DNA of 39,426 nucleotides from Devosia sp. (GTDB lineage Bacteria; Pseudomonadota; Alphaproteobacteria; Rhizobiales; Devosiaceae), in NCBI RefSeq assembly GCF_028290435.1, contig NZ_JAQGJV010000083.1, forward strand, positions 1 through 39,426, read 5' to 3'. The notes under the pieces were generated by a model. The model had not been told where the DNA came from, did no database searches, and saw only the letters and a program-made list of their open reading frames with translations. The stretch's first letter is position 1; the number at the start of each line of letters is the position of its first letter. Made by a program: the position numbers and the translations under genes. Positions 25,825 through 34,929 of the stretch are shown here, piece by piece.

Positions 25825-26976
25825 TCAGGCTGCCAAATCAGCCACAACCGCATCCAGCACCGGCCAGCCACGATCTGTCACCCGGATATTGCCGTTCGGC
25901 AGGGTTTCGACAAACCCATAACCCTTGAGATCGTCGATCTGGCGCTGGTTGATCTTGCGGCCGCTCAGCGCGGTGAAGCGTTGCGGCGAGATGCCTTCGC
26001 GCAGGCGCAGGCCCATGACGAGGAATTCGTCGCCCTGTTCTTCCCAGGTCAGAACATCGTCGGTGACGAGGCCATGGCCGTTGGTGACGACCTTTTTCTG
26101 CCAGTCGAACGGCATTTTTTCGGTCGCCGTGGCGTGGCGCTGATTGTTGATCAGCAGCCGCCCATGGGCGCCGGGGCCGATGCCGGCATATTCGCCATAA
26201 CGCCAATAAAGCAGGTTGTGCTCGCTCTCCTGGCCGGGGCGGGCGTGGTTGGAAATCTCATAGGCGGGCATGCCGGCCTGAGCGGTGAGTTCCTGGGTCA
26301 GCTCGTAGAAATCTGCCGCCAGGTCTTCATTGGGCATGATGAGCTTGCCGGCCTTGTGCAGGTCGAAATAGCGCGTGCCCTGCTCGATTGTGAGCATGTA
26401 GAGGCTGATATGGCCCTGCGCCAACCAGAGGCCTTCCTTGAGTTCGTCTTCCCAGTCGTCCAGCGTCTGATTGGGACGACCATAGATCAGATCGAAGCTG
26501 GACCGGTCGAACACCGATTGCCCGATGCGCACGGCGGCGATGGCTTCGTCCACGGTGTGGCGACGGCCGAGATCGGCCAGCGGCTTGTCGCGCAGGGACT
26601 GCACGCCAAGCGAGACGCGATTGATACCGGCGGAGCGGAAACCCTTGAAGCGCTCGACTTCGACGCTGGTGGGATTGGCCTCCAGCGTGATTTCGGCCTT
26701 GGGCTCGACGGTCCAATGCTTGGTGATGGAATTGATGATGCTTTCGACAGCCCAGGGGCTCATCAGCGAGGGGGTGCCGCCGCCGAAGAAGATCGACTGC
26801 ACGACCCGTCCGGGCGTCAGGCTGGCGGCATGGGCGATTTCGCGCTCATAGGCGGCCACATAAGCCTGCTCGTCAAACGGGCCGCGATGGACATGCGAAT
26901 TGAAATCGCAATAGGGGCATTTGCTGGCGCAGAAGGGCCAGTGCACATAGACGCCGAACAGATCATTCGCGCTCAA
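25825..26976 (-). CDS. hemW: HemW, radical SAM heme chaperone-type protein
   Basis: HemW proteins bind a 4Fe-4S cluster and SAM and act as heme chaperones; they were long annotated as coproporphyrinogen oxidases (family knowledge). The protein is 383 residues. The cluster motif CASKCPYC gives Cys16, Cys20 and Cys23 and is preceded by VYVHWPFC. SIFFGGGTPSLM, EITLEANPTSVE and GINRVSLGVQS are the other radical-SAM signatures, and a C-terminal winged domain completes it. No ATG fits; a TTG at 26976 has GGAGG 7 bp upstream and lies inside the rdgB 3' end, giving a 14-bp overlap. It is the last gene of the rph-rdgB-hemW run. Confidence 0.93.
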   Translation of the reverse strand: MSANDLFGVYVHWPFCASKCPYCDFNSHVHRGPFDEQAYVAAYEREIAHAASLTPGRVVQSIFFGGGTPSLMSPWAVESIINSITKHWTVEPKAEITLEANPTSVEVERFKGFRSAGINRVSLGVQSLRDKPLADLGRRHTVDEAIAAVRIGQSVFDRSSFDLIYGRPNQTLDDWEDELKEGLWLAQGHISLYMLTIEQGTRYFDLHKAGKLIMPNEDLAADFYELTQELTAQAGMPAYEISNHARPGQESEHNLLYWRYGEYAGIGPGAHGRLLINNQRHATATEKMPFDWQKKVVTNGHGLVTDDVLTWEEQGDEFLVMGLRLREGISPQRFTALSGRKINQRQIDDLKGYGFVETLPNGNIRVTDRGWPVLDAVVADLAA

Positions 26977-27610
26977 TTGCAACCTCCACGAATTTCGCGA
27001 ACGCGCGGGCGCGATGCGACAGCCCGGTTTCACCGGGAGACCAAGAATGCTTCATTTCGGCTGGCATCTGGCCGAAGGTGATGTCGTAGCCATCGGGCAT
27101 GAAGGCGGGATCGTAGCCGTGCCCGCGCTCGCCGCGCGGCGGCCAGACCATGGTGCCGTTGCACTGGCCCTCGAACAGCCAGTCGCGGCCATCGGGATGG
27201 GCCAGGCACAAGGTCGCCATGAAATGAGCCTTGCGTTGGCTCGGCGAGGTCGCGTTGGCGGCCTGCAGCGCATCTTCGACGCGCTTCATGGCATGCTCGA
27301 AATTGCGCGGAACACCCGCCCAATCGGCGGTGTAGACGCCGGGATCGCCGCCAAGGGCATCGACGCAGAGGCCCGAATCATCGCTCAGCGCGATCATGCC
27401 GGAGCCTTGGGCGGAGGCATGAGCCTTGAGACGCGCGTTTTCGGCAAAGGTGGTGCCAGTTTCCTCAGGCTCGGGCAGGCCGAGTTCGCCGGCAGAAATC
27501 AGCTCGAGACCAAAGGGCTCGAACAATTCCTGAAATTCCTTGAGCTTGCCCTTGTTGTGGGTGGCCAGGACCAGACGATCGCCGTCGCGGAGCTTGAGGA
27601 GGGCGCTCAT
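26963..27610 (-). CDS. rdgB: RdgB/HAM1 non-canonical purine NTP pyrophosphatase
   Basis: RdgB hydrolyses dITP, XTP and ITP to monophosphates, keeping deaminated purines out of DNA and RNA (family knowledge). The 215-residue protein shows LVLATHNKGKLKEFQELF at the N-terminus, GTTFAENARLKAHA, ALSDDSGLCVDALGG, and the C-terminal block GHGYDPAFMPDG followed by GLSHRARAFAKF. It is intact. Its ATG at 27610 overlaps the stop of the 48-codon ORF upstream by 4 bp (ATGA), and hemW begins within its last codons. Confidence 0.97.
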   Translation of the reverse strand: MSALLKLRDGDRLVLATHNKGKLKEFQELFEPFGLELISAGELGLPEPEETGTTFAENARLKAHASAQGSGMIALSDDSGLCVDALGGDPGVYTADWAGVPRNFEHAMKRVEDALQAANATSPSQRKAHFMATLCLAHPDGRDWLFEGQCNGTMVWPPRGERGHGYDPAFMPDGYDITFGQMPAEMKHSWSPGETGLSHRARAFAKFVEVAIERE

Positions 27611-27753
27611 TTGGCGCTTTTGGGTTTGGCGTCGAGGGCGCGCACCACATCATGCCAGATGGCGCAGGCCTCGGGCGAGGGCACGCGGGCCTCTTCCTGC
27701 CGCGGGGGGGCGGGTTGGGCGGTCGCGACTTTCTTGAGGAGCCAGCCGATCAT
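27607..27753 (-). CDS. Unrecognised 48-residue protein between rph and rdgB
   Basis: An ATG at 27753 opens a 48-codon frame beginning [20 protein letters not shown] and ending [10 protein letters not shown]. Its start codon overlaps the rph stop by ATGA, and its stop overlaps the rdgB start by ATGA, so the frame exactly fills the gap between the two genes. That fit argues that it is translated by coupling. It has a short hydrophobic/basic N-terminus, a Pro-rich middle, and a Trp/His segment ([12 protein letters not shown]) that could be a helix. I know no family for it. The remaining doubt is that short open frames are common in GC-rich DNA. Confidence 0.6.
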   Translation of the reverse strand: MIGWLLKKVATAQPAPPRQEEARVPSPEACAIWHDVVRALDAKPKSAK

Positions 27754-28466
27754 GCTGCCAGTACCTTCTGCTGCAATAGGGTCAGCTCGCCAATGCCCTG
27801 TTCGGCCAGGGTCATCAGGGCGTTCAACTCGTCGCGGCTGAAGGGGACCTGTTCGGCAGTGCCCTGGATTTCGACATATTTGCCAGAGCCGGTCAGCACG
27901 AAATTGGCATCGGTATGGGCTTCGACATCTTCGAGGTAATCGAGATCGAGCACCGGGGTGCCGCGATAGATGCCGCAGGACACGGCGGCCACGCTATCGC
28001 GAAGGGCCTTGCCCTTGGTGAGCTTGCGCTCGTCCATCCAGGCGATGGCGTCGGCCAGAGCGATATAGGCGCCGGTGATTGAGGCGGTACGGGTGCCGCC
28101 ATCAGCCTCCAGCACGTCGCAGTCGATGGTGACCTGGTTTTCGCCCAGCAATTGCATATCAACCACGGCGCGCAGGCTGCGGCCGATGAGGCGCTGAATT
28201 TCCTGGGTGCGACCGGACTGCTTGCCGGCGGTGGCTTCGCGGCGATTGCGCGAGCCGGTGGCGCGGGGCAGCATGCCATATTCGGCGGTGACCCAGCCCT
28301 GGCCCTTGCCGCGCAGCCAGCCGGGCAGGCTGGTTTCAACCGAAGCCGTCACCAATACCTTGGTATTGCCGAACTGCACGAGGCAGGAGCCTTCGGCCTT
28401 TTGCGAGACGCCGCGCTCGATCGTTACTGCGCGCATCTGGTTGGGCTCACGTCCGGAAGGCCGCAT
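27750..28466 (-). CDS. rph: Ribonuclease PH
   Basis: RNase PH is a phosphate-dependent 3' exoribonuclease that trims tRNA and other RNA ends (family knowledge). The protein is 238 residues from the ATG at 28466 ([19 protein letters not shown]), the usual family start; a TTG two codons earlier is possible. Conserved blocks are [70 protein letters not shown] and [13 protein letters not shown]. It is the first gene of the rph / 48-codon ORF / rdgB / hemW run and diverges from hrcA. Confidence 0.97.
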   Translation of the reverse strand: MRPSGREPNQMRAVTIERGVSQKAEGSCLVQFGNTKVLVTASVETSLPGWLRGKGQGWVTAEYGMLPRATGSRNRREATAGKQSGRTQEIQRLIGRSLRAVVDMQLLGENQVTIDCDVLEADGGTRTASITGAYIALADAIAWMDERKLTKGKALRDSVAAVSCGIYRGTPVLDLDYLEDVEAHTDANFVLTGSGKYVEIQGTAEQVPFSRDELNALMTLAEQGIGELTLLQQKVLAA

Positions 28467-28547
28467 GGGCAAATCAGTCCCTGATGGTTATTGAAGTGTT
28501 AATCCGCCCTCATACCCTTCTGGCGGGCCCCTCACAAGCCGCGGGCG

Positions 28548-28576
28548 CTTGGCGGGAGGCTGCAATGCGCTTAAAT
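28548..28576 (+). promoter_or_regulatory. Candidate promoter of hrcA-grpE
   Basis: CTTGGC (28548-28553) and TTAAAT (28571-28576) are 17 bp apart in the 148-bp rph-hrcA divergent gap, 38 bp before hrcA. The -35 box is close to the CTTGAA of sigma-32-type promoters; the -10 is less convincing. No CIRCE repeat is visible. Confidence 0.35.
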
Positions 28577-28614
28577 GATGGGGCAGGGTTAAACGGAAGA
28601 TTTTACGCAAACAC

Positions 28615-29691
28615 ATGGCAAGGCCACCCGAAGACTTTCTCGCGGTGCTCAATACCCGCAGCCAGGACATCTTTAAAAAGATTGTCGAGCGCTATCTCGA
28701 GACCGGCATGCCGGTGGGTTCGCGCGACCTGAGCCGCATGCTGCAGGTGGGATTGTCGCCGGCCTCGGTTCGTAACGTGATGGCGGATCTCGAGGATCTG
28801 GGCCTGATCGCGGCGCCGCATACTTCGGCCGGAAGAGCACCGACGCAGGAGGGCCTGCGGTTTTTCGTCGATGCCATGCTGGAAATCGGCAGTGTTGATG
28901 AGCGCGAGCGGTTGCAGATCTCCAAGAACATCGAGGGCCAGGCGCGGCAGGGACAGGTCGAGGATCTGCTCACCGAGGCCAGCCAGCTCTTGAGTGGGTT
29001 GAGCCAGGGTGCCGGCGTGGTGATCGCCGCCAAGGCCGACATGGTGCTGCGGCATATCGAATTTGTGCGGCTGGATGCACTGCGAGCCATGGCGGTTCTG
29101 GTGGGCCAGGACGGGCAGGTGGAAAACCGCATCATGGACCTACCGCCGGGGCTGACGGCCAGCGCCTTGCAGCAGGCGAGCAATTATCTGGCCCATCACG
29201 TGATCGGGCGGACGATTGCAGAGGCGCGCAAGATTTTGAGCGAGCAACGCGCCGAACAGCGGGCGGAACTGGATGAGCTGACGCGAAAACTGGTGGATGA
29301 TGGCATCGCGACGCTGAGCCAGCCGTCGAGTTCGGGGCAGCCGACGATTATCGTGCGCGGGCGGGCGAACCTGATCAACGACACCATGGCGTCGGAAGAC
29401 CTGAGCCGGATGCGGCAGTTGTTCGATGAGCTGGAAAGCAAAGACGGGCTGCTGGACCTCTTGGGCGATACCGAGAAGGCGCAGGGGGTGCGCATCTTTA
29501 TCGGCTCGGAGAACAAGCTGTTTTCACTCTCTGGGTCTTCGGTGATTCTCAGCCCCTACAAGGACGCCAATGACAAGGTGGTGGGCGTTTTGGGGGTGAT
29601 CGGGCCGACGCGATTGAACTATGCGCGCATCGTGCCCGTTGTGGATTATACCGCCCATGTCATCAGCTCGATGATGGCACGCAAGCGGTAG
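28615..29691 (+). CDS. hrcA: HrcA heat-inducible transcription repressor
   Basis: HrcA represses groESL (and in some species dnaK) by binding CIRCE operators, with activity tuned by GroEL (family knowledge). The 358-residue protein has an N-terminal winged helix (IFKKIVERYLETGMPVGSR, SVRNVMADLEDLGLI, PHTSAGRAPTQEGLRFFVD), a GAF-like middle and the C-terminal block IFIGSEN followed by VVGVLGVIGPTRLNYARIV. It is intact. The gene order hrcA-grpE, with dnaK nearby, is standard. I see no CIRCE element in this window, so its targets lie elsewhere. Confidence 0.96.
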   Translation: MARPPEDFLAVLNTRSQDIFKKIVERYLETGMPVGSRDLSRMLQVGLSPASVRNVMADLEDLGLIAAPHTSAGRAPTQEGLRFFVDAMLEIGSVDERERLQISKNIEGQARQGQVEDLLTEASQLLSGLSQGAGVVIAAKADMVLRHIEFVRLDALRAMAVLVGQDGQVENRIMDLPPGLTASALQQASNYLAHHVIGRTIAEARKILSEQRAEQRAELDELTRKLVDDGIATLSQPSSSGQPTIIVRGRANLINDTMASEDLSRMRQLFDELESKDGLLDLLGDTEKAQGVRIFIGSENKLFSLSGSSVILSPYKDANDKVVGVLGVIGPTRLNYARIVPVVDYTAHVISSMMARKR

Positions 29692-29753
29692 GGTTGAAAA
29701 AACCTGCGCTCTGGCCGATATGCGGGGTCAAATCCACCTAATTTGCGGAACAG

Positions 29754-30341
29754 ATGATGATGAGCGACGAAAACGCCTCGCAGGACGACAATCCCGAGAT
29801 CGAGATTGAGGCGGTTGAGCCCGAAATCGATCCGACGCTGGCGCTGCGGGCGGAGAACGCCGAGCTCAAGGACCGCGTGCTGCGCACCGTCGCCGAGATG
29901 GAAAACCTGCGCAAGCGCACCGAGCGTGAAGTGGCCGATACACGCTCGTACGCCATTGCCGGCTTTGCCCGCGATATGCTGAGCGCGACGGACGCTTTGA
30001 GCCGGGCGCTGATGGTGCTGCCGGCGGAAGCCCGCGAGACGGGCGACGCGACGACCAAGAGCCTGATCGACGGCATCGAGATGACCGAGCGCGAAATGCA
30101 GCGGCTCCTCGCCAAGCACGGCGTCAAGCCGATCGAGGCCGAGGGGCAGAAGTTCGATCCGCACAAGCATCAGGCGATGTTTGAGGTTCCTGATCCCACC
30201 CGGCCGGAAGGCACCGTGGTGCAGGTGGTTCAGGCCGGATTTGCCATTGGGGACAGGGTGTTGCGTCCGGCCATGGTGGGCGTCGCCAAGGGCGGCCCGA
30301 GCCATGCCGAAGGTGCCGAGGCGATCGACAAGAGCGTCTAA
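29754..30341 (+). CDS. grpE: GrpE nucleotide exchange factor
   Basis: GrpE releases ADP from DnaK and sets the pace of the DnaK-DnaJ chaperone cycle (family knowledge). The 195-residue protein has an acidic N-terminus, the long dimerisation helix ([30 protein letters not shown]) and the beta domain with [30 protein letters not shown]. Three consecutive ATG-type starts lie at 29754, 29757 and 29760; GCGGAA just upstream suits any of them. It is 62 bp from hrcA, likely the same transcript. Its stop overlaps the convergent pncA by 4 bp. Confidence 0.95.
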   Translation: MMMSDENASQDDNPEIEIEAVEPEIDPTLALRAENAELKDRVLRTVAEMENLRKRTEREVADTRSYAIAGFARDMLSATDALSRALMVLPAEARETGDATTKSLIDGIEMTEREMQRLLAKHGVKPIEAEGQKFDPHKHQAMFEVPDPTRPEGTVVQVVQAGFAIGDRVLRPAMVGVAKGGPSHAEGAEAIDKSV

Positions 30342-30982
30342 GCCACTGATTTACCCAATATATCCTTGCTTTGCAGCCGGCTCACGCCGGCTGTTTGCAT
30401 TTCGGCCCAGGCTTTTTCGAGCGAGCCGGCATTGTCGATGGCGCGGGTGGCGTCTTCGATGACGGCGACGTCAAAGCCTCCGGCCGCGGCGTCGATGGCG
30501 GTCCAGCCGACGCAGAAATCGGTGGCAAGACCAACGACATAGAGCTTGTCCACATCGCGCTCATTGAGATAACCGGCAAGGCCGGTCAGGGTCTCGCGGT
30601 CGGCTTCCTGGAAGCCGGAATAGGAGTCGATCTGGCGGTTGTAGCCCTTGCGGATCATCAGTTGGCCGTGGGGAATGTCCAGGTCGGCGCTGAGCTCGGC
30701 GCCATGGGTATTCCAGACGCAATGGTCGGGCCAGAGCACCTGGGGGCCGTAGGGCAAGTCGATCAGGTCGAACGGATTCTTGCCGGGATGTTGGCTGGCG
30801 AAGGAGATGTGGTCGGCCGGATGCCAGTCCTGGGTGAAGATGACGTTGATGAAGCGCTTGGCTAAGGTATTGATTAATGGAACGATTTCGTCGCCGCCGG
30901 CCACCGCGAGACTGCCACCGGGCAGGAAATCGTATTGCACGTCGACGACGATGAGGACGTCGCTGGGGGTGATGTCGAGCAT
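30338..30982 (-). CDS. pncA: Nicotinamidase/pyrazinamidase PncA
   Basis: PncA deamidates nicotinamide to nicotinate for NAD salvage (family knowledge). The protein is 214 residues from the ATG at 30982, chosen for AAGGAG 7 bp upstream. The Asp-Lys-Cys catalytic triad is visible: Asp14 in [12 protein letters not shown], Lys near 112 in RKGYN, and Cys near 157 in ATDFCVG. The metal-binding region [13 protein letters not shown] is also present. It starts 2 bp after the pabBC stop, so the two are co-transcribed, though their pathways (folate and NAD) differ. Confidence 0.95.
   Translation of the reverse strand: MLDITPSDVLIVVDVQYDFLPGGSLAVAGGDEIVPLINTLAKRFINVIFTQDWHPADHISFASQHPGKNPFDLIDLPYGPQVLWPDHCVWNTHGAELSADLDIPHGQLMIRKGYNRQIDSYSGFQEADRETLTGLAGYLNERDVDKLYVVGLATDFCVGWTAIDAAAGGFDVAVIEDATRAIDNAGSLEKAWAEMQTAGVSRLQSKDILGKSVA
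30375..30392 (+). terminator. Possible grpE terminator hairpin inside the pncA 3' end
   Basis: AGCCGGC (30375-30381) and GCCGGCT (30386-30392) form a perfect 7-bp stem with a TCAC loop, 34 bp after the grpE stop, followed by GTTTG and TTT further on. It lies in the pncA coding region on the other strand, so codon constraints may also explain it. Confidence 0.35.
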
Positions 30983-30984
30983 GG

Positions 30985-32760
30985 TCACTCCTTGATCCAT
31001 TGGGCGGGGATGAGGCCGCGGACGGAATTGCCGAGGAAAATGGGGGCGGTTTCGAGGTCGGAGAGCGTCAGGGTGTGCTCTCTGGCGCCGCCGGTGGCGA
31101 TGAGTTCAGCGCGCATTGTGCCGGGGAGGAGGCCGGACGAGAGAGGCGGGGTCAGCAGGATGCCGTCGCGTTCGATGAACAGATTGGTGATCGAACCTTC
31201 GGTCAGTTCGTTGTTTTCGTTGAGAAATACGACTTCATCGACACCAGTCGTGGCGTGTGCGTGTTGGCGCGGCTTGTCGTAGAAGGCGCGGTTGGTGGTC
31301 TTGTGGGCGAGCCAGAGGCTCTTTGAATCGAGGTGTTCGGGGGCAATGGAGAAGCGGAAGACGGCTGGATTTGGCGGCAGGGGAACCCCTGTGACGGCGG
31401 GGCCATCGACCTCGTGCAGGGTGAGGCGGACGCGCATGGGGGCGGTGAAGGTTTGGGCCAAATCGTCCAGCATGCTGGATTTCTTGATCGCATCGAAGGG
31501 CAGGCGGAAATAGCGCGCCGAACTTTCCATCCGGGTGAGGTGACGGTCGAGAAGATAATAGCCGCGACCGGGTTCCCAGAGCAGGGTTTCGATCAGGCAG
31601 ACCGGAGTGGCCGGATCGGAGAAGAATGCCATTTTGAGCAGGGCCTCCTGATATTCGTCGGCGAGCAGACTATCGGCGACGATGCCGCCGCCGATACCGA
31701 TTTCGCCCTTGCCGGAATTATCGATGACGGCGGTGCGGATGGCCACGTTGAAAATGACGTCGCCATCGGGGGCGATATAGCCGATGGAGCCGGTATAGAC
31801 GCCGCGCGGGTCGGGTTCGATCTCGTCGATGATTTCCATGGCGCGCAGTTTGGGGGCGCCGGTGATGGAGCCGCAGGGGAAGAGGTTTTCCAAGATGTCG
31901 CGCGGGCCGAGGCCGGGCTTAAGCGTGGCGGTGATGCCTGAGGTCATGGTGTGGAGGGTGCGGTAGGTCTCGACGGTGAAAAGGTCGGTGACCTTGACCG
32001 AGCCGATCTGGGCGATGCGGCCGAGATCGTTGCGCAGAAGATCGACGATCATCAGGTTTTCGGCGCGGTTCTTTTCGTCTTGGGCCAAAGCGAGGCGGCC
32101 AGCTTCGTCTTCGGCGAGAGTGCGGCCGCGCGGCATGGTGCCCTTCATCGGGCGGGCCGAGAGGGCACCGGCGCGGTTGGAAACGAACAGTTCGGGGGAG
32201 CGCGACAGGATAGTGTGGGTCTCAGTGGCGATCAGCGCCCCATAGGCGACGGGTTGCTTGCGCACCAGATCGCGATAGAGCGCCACGGCACCGCCCTCCA
32301 GGGTAAAATCGGCCTTGAAGGTGAGGTTGACCTGATAGGTGTCGCCGGCGGCGATCAGGGCTTTGACGGTGTCGAAGGCGGTTTTGTAAGCCGCCAGATC
32401 GAGACGGGGCCGGATATTGACCGCGCGGCCGGTAGGTCCGGCGATGCTGGCGAGCCAGACATCGACCTCTGTGGCGCTAAGTTTTTGCGGCGTGTCGTAG
32501 AGGCCCATCCAGAGGAGGGGCGTATCGCTGCGGGCAGGCAGGCGATGGGCCAGGCGTTCCTCGAACAGGAAACCAAGCTCATAGGCCAGATAGCCGGCCG
32601 AGTGGAGGCCTTCGGCACGCGCGGTTTGCAGCCGGCCCAGGGCCACCCGCGCTTCGTCGGCCGTATGGGCAACCACGATTTCGCGCGGCGCGGTGAACAG
32701 CAGGTTCGCTCCCGCGGGATCGAGCGTGTCGTGAAGCAGCACTGTGCCGGGGATCAGCAT
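30985..32760 (-). CDS. pabB: Fused aminodeoxychorismate synthase component I and aminodeoxychorismate lyase-like domain
   Basis: The 591-residue protein joins PabB (chorismate to 4-amino-4-deoxychorismate, with glutamine amidotransferase PabA) to a PabC-like class IV PLP enzyme, which releases 4-aminobenzoate for folate (family knowledge). Residues to about 380 are the chorismate-binding domain: RPMKGTMPRGR, ENLMIVDLLRNDLGRI, PCGSITGAPKLRAMEIIDE and GGGIVADS. The C-terminal part has LLDRHLTRM, AHKTTNRAFYD (likely PLP lysine in HKTTNR) and TEGSITNLFIE. Both catalytic halves look intact. No pabA is in the window. It diverges from dnaK across 258 bp and reads into pncA. Confidence 0.93.
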   Translation of the reverse strand: MLIPGTVLLHDTLDPAGANLLFTAPREIVVAHTADEARVALGRLQTARAEGLHSAGYLAYELGFLFEERLAHRLPARSDTPLLWMGLYDTPQKLSATEVDVWLASIAGPTGRAVNIRPRLDLAAYKTAFDTVKALIAAGDTYQVNLTFKADFTLEGGAVALYRDLVRKQPVAYGALIATETHTILSRSPELFVSNRAGALSARPMKGTMPRGRTLAEDEAGRLALAQDEKNRAENLMIVDLLRNDLGRIAQIGSVKVTDLFTVETYRTLHTMTSGITATLKPGLGPRDILENLFPCGSITGAPKLRAMEIIDEIEPDPRGVYTGSIGYIAPDGDVIFNVAIRTAVIDNSGKGEIGIGGGIVADSLLADEYQEALLKMAFFSDPATPVCLIETLLWEPGRGYYLLDRHLTRMESSARYFRLPFDAIKKSSMLDDLAQTFTAPMRVRLTLHEVDGPAVTGVPLPPNPAVFRFSIAPEHLDSKSLWLAHKTTNRAFYDKPRQHAHATTGVDEVVFLNENNELTEGSITNLFIERDGILLTPPLSSGLLPGTMRAELIATGGAREHTLTLSDLETAPIFLGNSVRGLIPAQWIKE

Positions 32761-32871
32761 GGTGGCGTTGTAATTGGGGGGCGCCGGTTTGGGAAGTTAG
32801 CGCGAGGGCGGAACACAGCGCTTTTTCTTCACCGCGCAAGCCTTGCGATGCATCCAAACGCTGTTTGAGCG

Positions 32872-32903
32872 CTTGAAGCCCTCAGGCGACCCCCCTATAT
32901 ACG
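32872..32903 (+). promoter_or_regulatory. Sigma-32 (RpoH)-type heat-shock promoter of dnaK
   Basis: CTTGAA (32872-32877) is followed after 17 bp by CTATAT (32895-32900), within CCTATATACG. This matches the alphaproteobacterial RpoH pattern as I know it (CTTGAA, 17-18 bp, CYTATNT). It lies 115 bp before the dnaK ATG, leaving a long leader. Confidence 0.8.
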
Positions 32904-32962
32904 CCGCAGGCCCAGAGATGGGCACATTAACGTTGCAAGGGAACCCGGCCCTAACCGGCCAC

Positions 32963-32987
32963 GAAGCTGCTTCGAAAGCGGGGCTTC
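32963..32987 (+). other. Hairpin in the dnaK mRNA leader
   Basis: GAAGC/GCTTC outer pairs and GCTT/AAGC inner pairs form a stem-loop about 30 bases before the dnaK start. A role in temperature sensing or RNA stability is speculative. Confidence 0.35.
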
Positions 32988-33018
32988 ATCATGGGTTTGC
33001 TGAGAGAGAGGCATAGTA

Positions 33019-34929
33019 ATGGCTAAAGTTATCGGTATCGACCTCGGGACCACCAATAGCTGCGTTGCAGTGATGGACGGCTCGAGCCCAAAAGTGATCG
33101 AGAATGCCGAAGGCGCGCGCACCACGCCGTCGATGGTGGCGTTCTCCAAGGATGGCGAGCGCCTTGTGGGCCAGCCGGCCAAGCGCCAGGCGGTCACCAA
33201 TCCTGAGGGCACGCTGTTTGCCGTCAAGCGCCTGATCGGGCGCCGTTACGACGACAAGGTCGTCGGCAAGGACAAGAACCTGGTCCCGTTCAAGATCGTC
33301 GCTGCCGACAATGGCGACGCATGGGTGGAAGCCTCGGGCGAAAAGTATTCGCCCTCGCAGGTTTCGGCAATGATCCTGCAGAAGATGAAGGAAACTGCCG
33401 AGTCGTATCTCGGCGAGACCGTCACGCAGGCCGTCATCACGGTTCCGGCCTACTTTAACGACAGCCAGCGCCAGGCCACCAAGGATGCGGGCAAGATTGC
33501 CGGACTTGAAGTGCTGCGCATCATCAACGAGCCAACCGCGGCCGCCCTGGCCTACGGCCTCGACAAGAAGAACTCCGGCACCATCGCGGTCTATGACCTT
33601 GGTGGCGGCACGTTCGACGTGTCGGTGCTGGAAATCGGCGACGGCGTGTTTGAAGTAAAGTCCACGAACGGCGACACCTTTCTGGGCGGCGAAGACTTTG
33701 ACATGCGCCTGGTCGACTACTTTGCCGACGAGTTCAAGAAGGAGCAGGGCATCGACCTTCGCTCCGACAAGCTGGCTTTGCAGCGCCTCAAGGAAGCTGC
33801 CGAAAAGGCCAAGATCGAACTGTCGAGCTCGACCCAGACCGAAATCAACCTGCCTTTCATCACCGCTGATGCCTCGGGCCCGAAGCATCTGACGCTGAAG
33901 CTGAGCCGGTCGAAGTTCGAATCGCTGGTCGATGACCTGATCCAGAAGACCGTCGAGCCCTGCAAGCAGGCGCTCAAGGATGCGGGCCTGACCGCAGCCC
34001 AGATCGACGAAGTTGTGCTGGTCGGCGGCATGAGCCGCATGCCCAAGGTGCAGGAAGTCGTCAAGCAACTGTTCGGCAAGGAGCCCCATAAGGGCGTGAA
34101 CCCGGACGAAGTGGTGGCGCTCGGCGCTGCGATCCAGGCCGGCGTACTGCAGGGCGACGTCAAGGACGTGCTGCTGCTCGACGTGACCCCGCTGTCGCTG
34201 GGCATCGAGACGCTGGGTGGCGTGTTCACCCGCCTGATCGATCGCAACACGACGATCCCGACCAAGAAGAGCCAGACGTTCTCGACAGCCGAAGACAGCC
34301 AGTCTGCCGTGACCATCCGGGTGTTCCAGGGTGAGCGCGAAATGGCGGCGAACAACAAGCTGCTGGGTAATTTCGACCTCGCCGGCATTCCGCCGGCACC
34401 GCGCGGCGTGCCGCAGATCGAAGTGACGTTTGACATCGACGCCAACGGCATCGTCAACGTTTCGGCCAAGGACAAGGGCACCGGCAAGGAGCAGCAGATC
34501 CGCATCCAGGCTTCGGGTGGCCTGAGCGATGCCGACATCGAAAAGATGGTGCAGGAAGCCGAGCAGAACGCCGAAGCTGACAAGAAGAAGCGCGAAGCCG
34601 TGGAAGCCAAGAACCAGGCCGAGAGCCTCGTTCACTCGACCGAAAAGTCGGTCAAGGAATATGGCGACAAGGTTTCGGCCGAAGACAAGGCTGCAATCGA
34701 AGCCGCTATCGTCGACCTGCGCGGCGTGCTTGACGGCGACGATGCCGAGGTGATCCGCGAGAAGACCGACGCACTGGCGCAGGCTTCGATGAAGCTGGGC
34801 GAGGCCATGTACAAGGCCCAGGCCGGCGACGGCGCCGAAGCGGGCGCAGGCCCCTCGGCCGGCGGGTCGGACGAAGGCGTCGTCGACGCCGAGTTCGAGG
34901 AAGTGGACGACGACAAGAAGTCCGCGTGA
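33019..34929 (+). CDS. dnaK: Molecular chaperone DnaK (Hsp70)
   Basis: DnaK binds exposed hydrophobic segments of proteins in an ATP-driven cycle with DnaJ and GrpE (family knowledge). The 636-residue protein is complete: [88 protein letters not shown], the linker [18 protein letters not shown] and the C-terminal [16 protein letters not shown]. The body resembles Hyphomicrobiales DnaK ([19 protein letters not shown]). GAGAGAGAGG lies before the ATG, and a sigma-32-type promoter lies upstream. The last 40 or so codons after [14 protein letters not shown] become more GC- and C-rich; a lineage switch may begin there. Confidence 0.97.
   Translation: MAKVIGIDLGTTNSCVAVMDGSSPKVIENAEGARTTPSMVAFSKDGERLVGQPAKRQAVTNPEGTLFAVKRLIGRRYDDKVVGKDKNLVPFKIVAADNGDAWVEASGEKYSPSQVSAMILQKMKETAESYLGETVTQAVITVPAYFNDSQRQATKDAGKIAGLEVLRIINEPTAAALAYGLDKKNSGTIAVYDLGGGTFDVSVLEIGDGVFEVKSTNGDTFLGGEDFDMRLVDYFADEFKKEQGIDLRSDKLALQRLKEAAEKAKIELSSSTQTEINLPFITADASGPKHLTLKLSRSKFESLVDDLIQKTVEPCKQALKDAGLTAAQIDEVVLVGGMSRMPKVQEVVKQLFGKEPHKGVNPDEVVALGAAIQAGVLQGDVKDVLLLDVTPLSLGIETLGGVFTRLIDRNTTIPTKKSQTFSTAEDSQSAVTIRVFQGEREMAANNKLLGNFDLAGIPPAPRGVPQIEVTFDIDANGIVNVSAKDKGTGKEQQIRIQASGGLSDADIEKMVQEAEQNAEADKKKREAVEAKNQAESLVHSTEKSVKEYGDKVSAEDKAAIEAAIVDLRGVLDGDDAEVIREKTDALAQASMKLGEAMYKAQAGDGAEAGAGPSAGGSDEGVVDAEFEEVDDDKKSA

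Noticed and set aside
28467..28614. A CIRCE operator upstream of hrcA
   Set aside because: No TTAGCACTC-N9-GAGTGCTAA-like repeat could be found there or upstream of dnaK.
32989..34635. A 548-codon open frame on the minus strand opposite dnaK
   Set aside because: Long antisense frames opposite dnaK are a known artefact of its codon use in GC-rich genomes; the product has no family features.
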